From Candidatus Gastranaerophilales bacterium (GTDB lineage Bacteria; Cyanobacteriota; Vampirovibrionia; Gastranaerophilales; Gastranaerophilaceae), in the NCBI GenBank assembly GCA_944326495.1, contig CALVEE010000175.1, positions 1 through 5,776 on the forward strand: a stretch of DNA of 5,776 bases, read 5' to 3'. The position numbers and the translations under genes are program-made. Positions 5,267 to 5,776 of this stretch are shown here, piece after piece (the first letter of the stretch is position 1; each line of letters starts with the position of its first letter). The notes under the pieces were generated by a model. The model had not been told where the DNA came from. It saw only the letters and a program-made list of their open reading frames with translations, and did no database searches.

Positions 5267-5275
5267 TGTTATAAT
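5267..5275 (+). promoter_or_regulatory. Extended -10 promoter giving a leaderless DUF559 message
   Basis: TGTTATAAT is a perfect TGnTATAAT. The ATG at 5282 begins 7 bases after its last base, where transcription would start, and no Shine-Dalgarno precedes it. This predicts a leaderless transcript. The -35 position falls in repeat copy C and has no consensus match, which is tolerated by extended -10 promoters. Confidence 0.55.
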
Positions 5276-5281
5276 ATAGTC

Positions 5282-5626
5282 ATGGATGAACTCACACAAA
5301 AAGCACGCCTATTAAGAAAAAATCTAACTCAGCAAGAACAAAAATTATGGAATATCTTAAAAAATAAACAGTTTTACGGATATAAATTCTTAAGGCAATA
5401 TCCAATAAAACCTTATATTGCTGATTTTATATGCAGAGAAGCCAAAATAATTATTGAAATTGATGGTGGACAGCATAACCAAGCAAAAGATATTGCTTAT
5501 GATAAAGTTCGCACTGCTTATTTAAATAAATTAGGTTATAAAGTAATAAGATTTTGGAATAATGACATAGATATGAACTTAGAAGGCGTATACAAAGTTT
5601 TGCAGAGTGAAATGGGAATTGATTAA
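5282..5626 (+). CDS. DUF559 endonuclease-like protein (Vsr / PD-(D/E)xK-type fold)
   Basis: A 114-residue single-domain protein of the DUF559 family, which is related in fold to very-short-patch repair nucleases; the biochemical role of the family is not settled. Visible motifs: LRKNLTQQEQKLWNILKNK (12-30), the conserved start of the family; GYKFLRQYPI (33-42); acidic Asp48 in YIADF; the E-x-D pair Glu59 and Asp61 in IIEIDGGQH, with His65; D74xxR77 followed by LNKLGYKVIRFWN (81-93). All expected catalytic-type residues are present, so it looks intact and of normal length. I choose the ATG at 5282; an in-frame ATG at 5237 lies inside repeat copy C and would only add translated repeat sequence upstream of the promoter. 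The gene is bracketed by inverted copies of the hairpin repeats at 5173-5261 and 5655-5730, suggesting a mobile or repeat-associated unit. Confidence 0.88.
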   Translation: MDELTQKARLLRKNLTQQEQKLWNILKNKQFYGYKFLRQYPIKPYIADFICREAKIIIEIDGGQHNQAKDIAYDKVRTAYLNKLGYKVIRFWNNDIDMNLEGVYKVLQSEMGID

Positions 5627-5654
5627 AATTTTATATTCTACTCCCTAACGGGTT

Positions 5655-5702
5655 ATCACCCACCCCGCCCCTCCCTCAAAAGGGAGGGAGCAGGCGCCAA
5701 GC
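5655..5702. repeat. Hairpin repeat, type alpha, copy D (inverted)
   Basis: Its reverse complement begins GCTTGGCGCC and ends GGGGTGGGTGAT, so it is an alpha unit facing copy C across the DUF559 gene. Hairpin CCCTCCCT (5669-5676), loop CAAA, AGGGAGGG (5681-5688). It starts 29 bp after the DUF559 stop. The bases just inside it (CCCTAACGGGTTATCACCCA) resemble those just inside copy B (CCTTACGGGAAAGCACCCA). Confidence 0.88.
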
Positions 5703-5704
5703 TT

Positions 5705-5730
5705 GTAGCGTTCCTTCCCTAGTGAGGGAG
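5705..5730. repeat. Partial hairpin repeat, type beta, copy E
   Basis: GTAGCGTTCCTTCCCT, then AGTGAGGGAG, matches the outer half of the reverse complement of copy B. The match then stops. With copy D it forms an alpha-beta pair that is the mirror image of the beta-alpha pair at 5173-5261. Confidence 0.65.
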
Positions 5731-5776
5731 CGGATTTGCGGACGGACGGGAGTCCGGATAGCGAACAGACTGAACC
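5731..5776. other. GC-rich end of window, repeat remnant
   Basis: Contains CGGAC (5739-5743) and GTCCG (5752-5756) as a small inverted repeat, and GGAGTCCGGAT (5749-5759), which also occurs at 2771-2781. It is probably the start of another repeat of the same broad family. The window ends before this can be judged. Confidence 0.4.

Noticed and set aside
5237..5281. Extended N-terminus of the DUF559 protein
   Set aside because: The extra 15 residues translate repeat copy C and lie upstream of the predicted transcript start. The family begins near the ATG at 5282.
5014..5730. CRISPR array
   Set aside because: The repeats alternate in orientation, are hairpins of two types, and the spacing is irregular (including a whole gene). 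There are no uniform spacers and no cas genes.

Overview
The window comes from an AT-rich bacterial genome that uses the standard code and canonical Shine-Dalgarno sites. Two stretches are visibly richer in GC because of REP-like palindromic repeats, around 2640-2790 and around 5014-5060, 5173-5261 and 5655-5730. The lineage cannot be fixed from sequence alone. Low GC, ClpB rather than ClpC, and many dispersed hairpin repeats of the 'CCCTCCCT...AGGGAGGG...GGGTGGGTGCT' type beside a DUF559 gene would suit a gut Melainabacteria/Gastranaerophilales-like organism or another low-GC phylum. This is a weak inference.

Layout. (1) 1-2514, plus strand: the disaggregase ClpB, complete except for roughly the first 25 residues, which lie before the window. 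A perfect 15-bp inverted repeat straddles its stop codon. (2) 2515-2793: a repeat-rich spacer between convergent genes. It contains a 17-bp palindrome, a GC-rich hairpin element, and a 28-bp exact copy of the 3' end of the neighbouring anti-sigma gene. (3) 3924-2793, minus strand: a two-gene operon of an ECF sigma factor followed 22 nt later by a membrane-anchored zinc-finger (ZAS/zf-HC2) anti-sigma factor. (4) 4015-4262: a short locus, divergent from the sigma gene. A strong extended -10 promoter drives a structured leader and an unlisted 24-residue single-membrane-span peptide with a perfect Shine-Dalgarno site. A hairpin follows, and a promoter on the opposite strand points back into it. 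This is the layout of a type I toxin-antitoxin locus of the Fst/par kind. (5) 4562-5011, plus strand: a 149-residue protein I do not recognise. (6) 5014-5776: an array of alternating inverted hairpin repeats. It comprises a MITE-like palindromic element (5014-5214) and, directly beside it, a DUF559 (Vsr-like nuclease fold) gene flanked by inverted copies of the same composite repeat.

The sigma/anti-sigma pair is expected to act as a signal-responsive transcription switch at the membrane, and ClpB works with DnaK in protein disaggregation. Nothing in the sequence links the two beyond proximity. The two most interesting candidates are the toxin-antitoxin-like locus at 4015-4262 and the DUF559 gene framed by REP-like repeats, which resembles the way RAYT transposase genes are framed by REP sequences.
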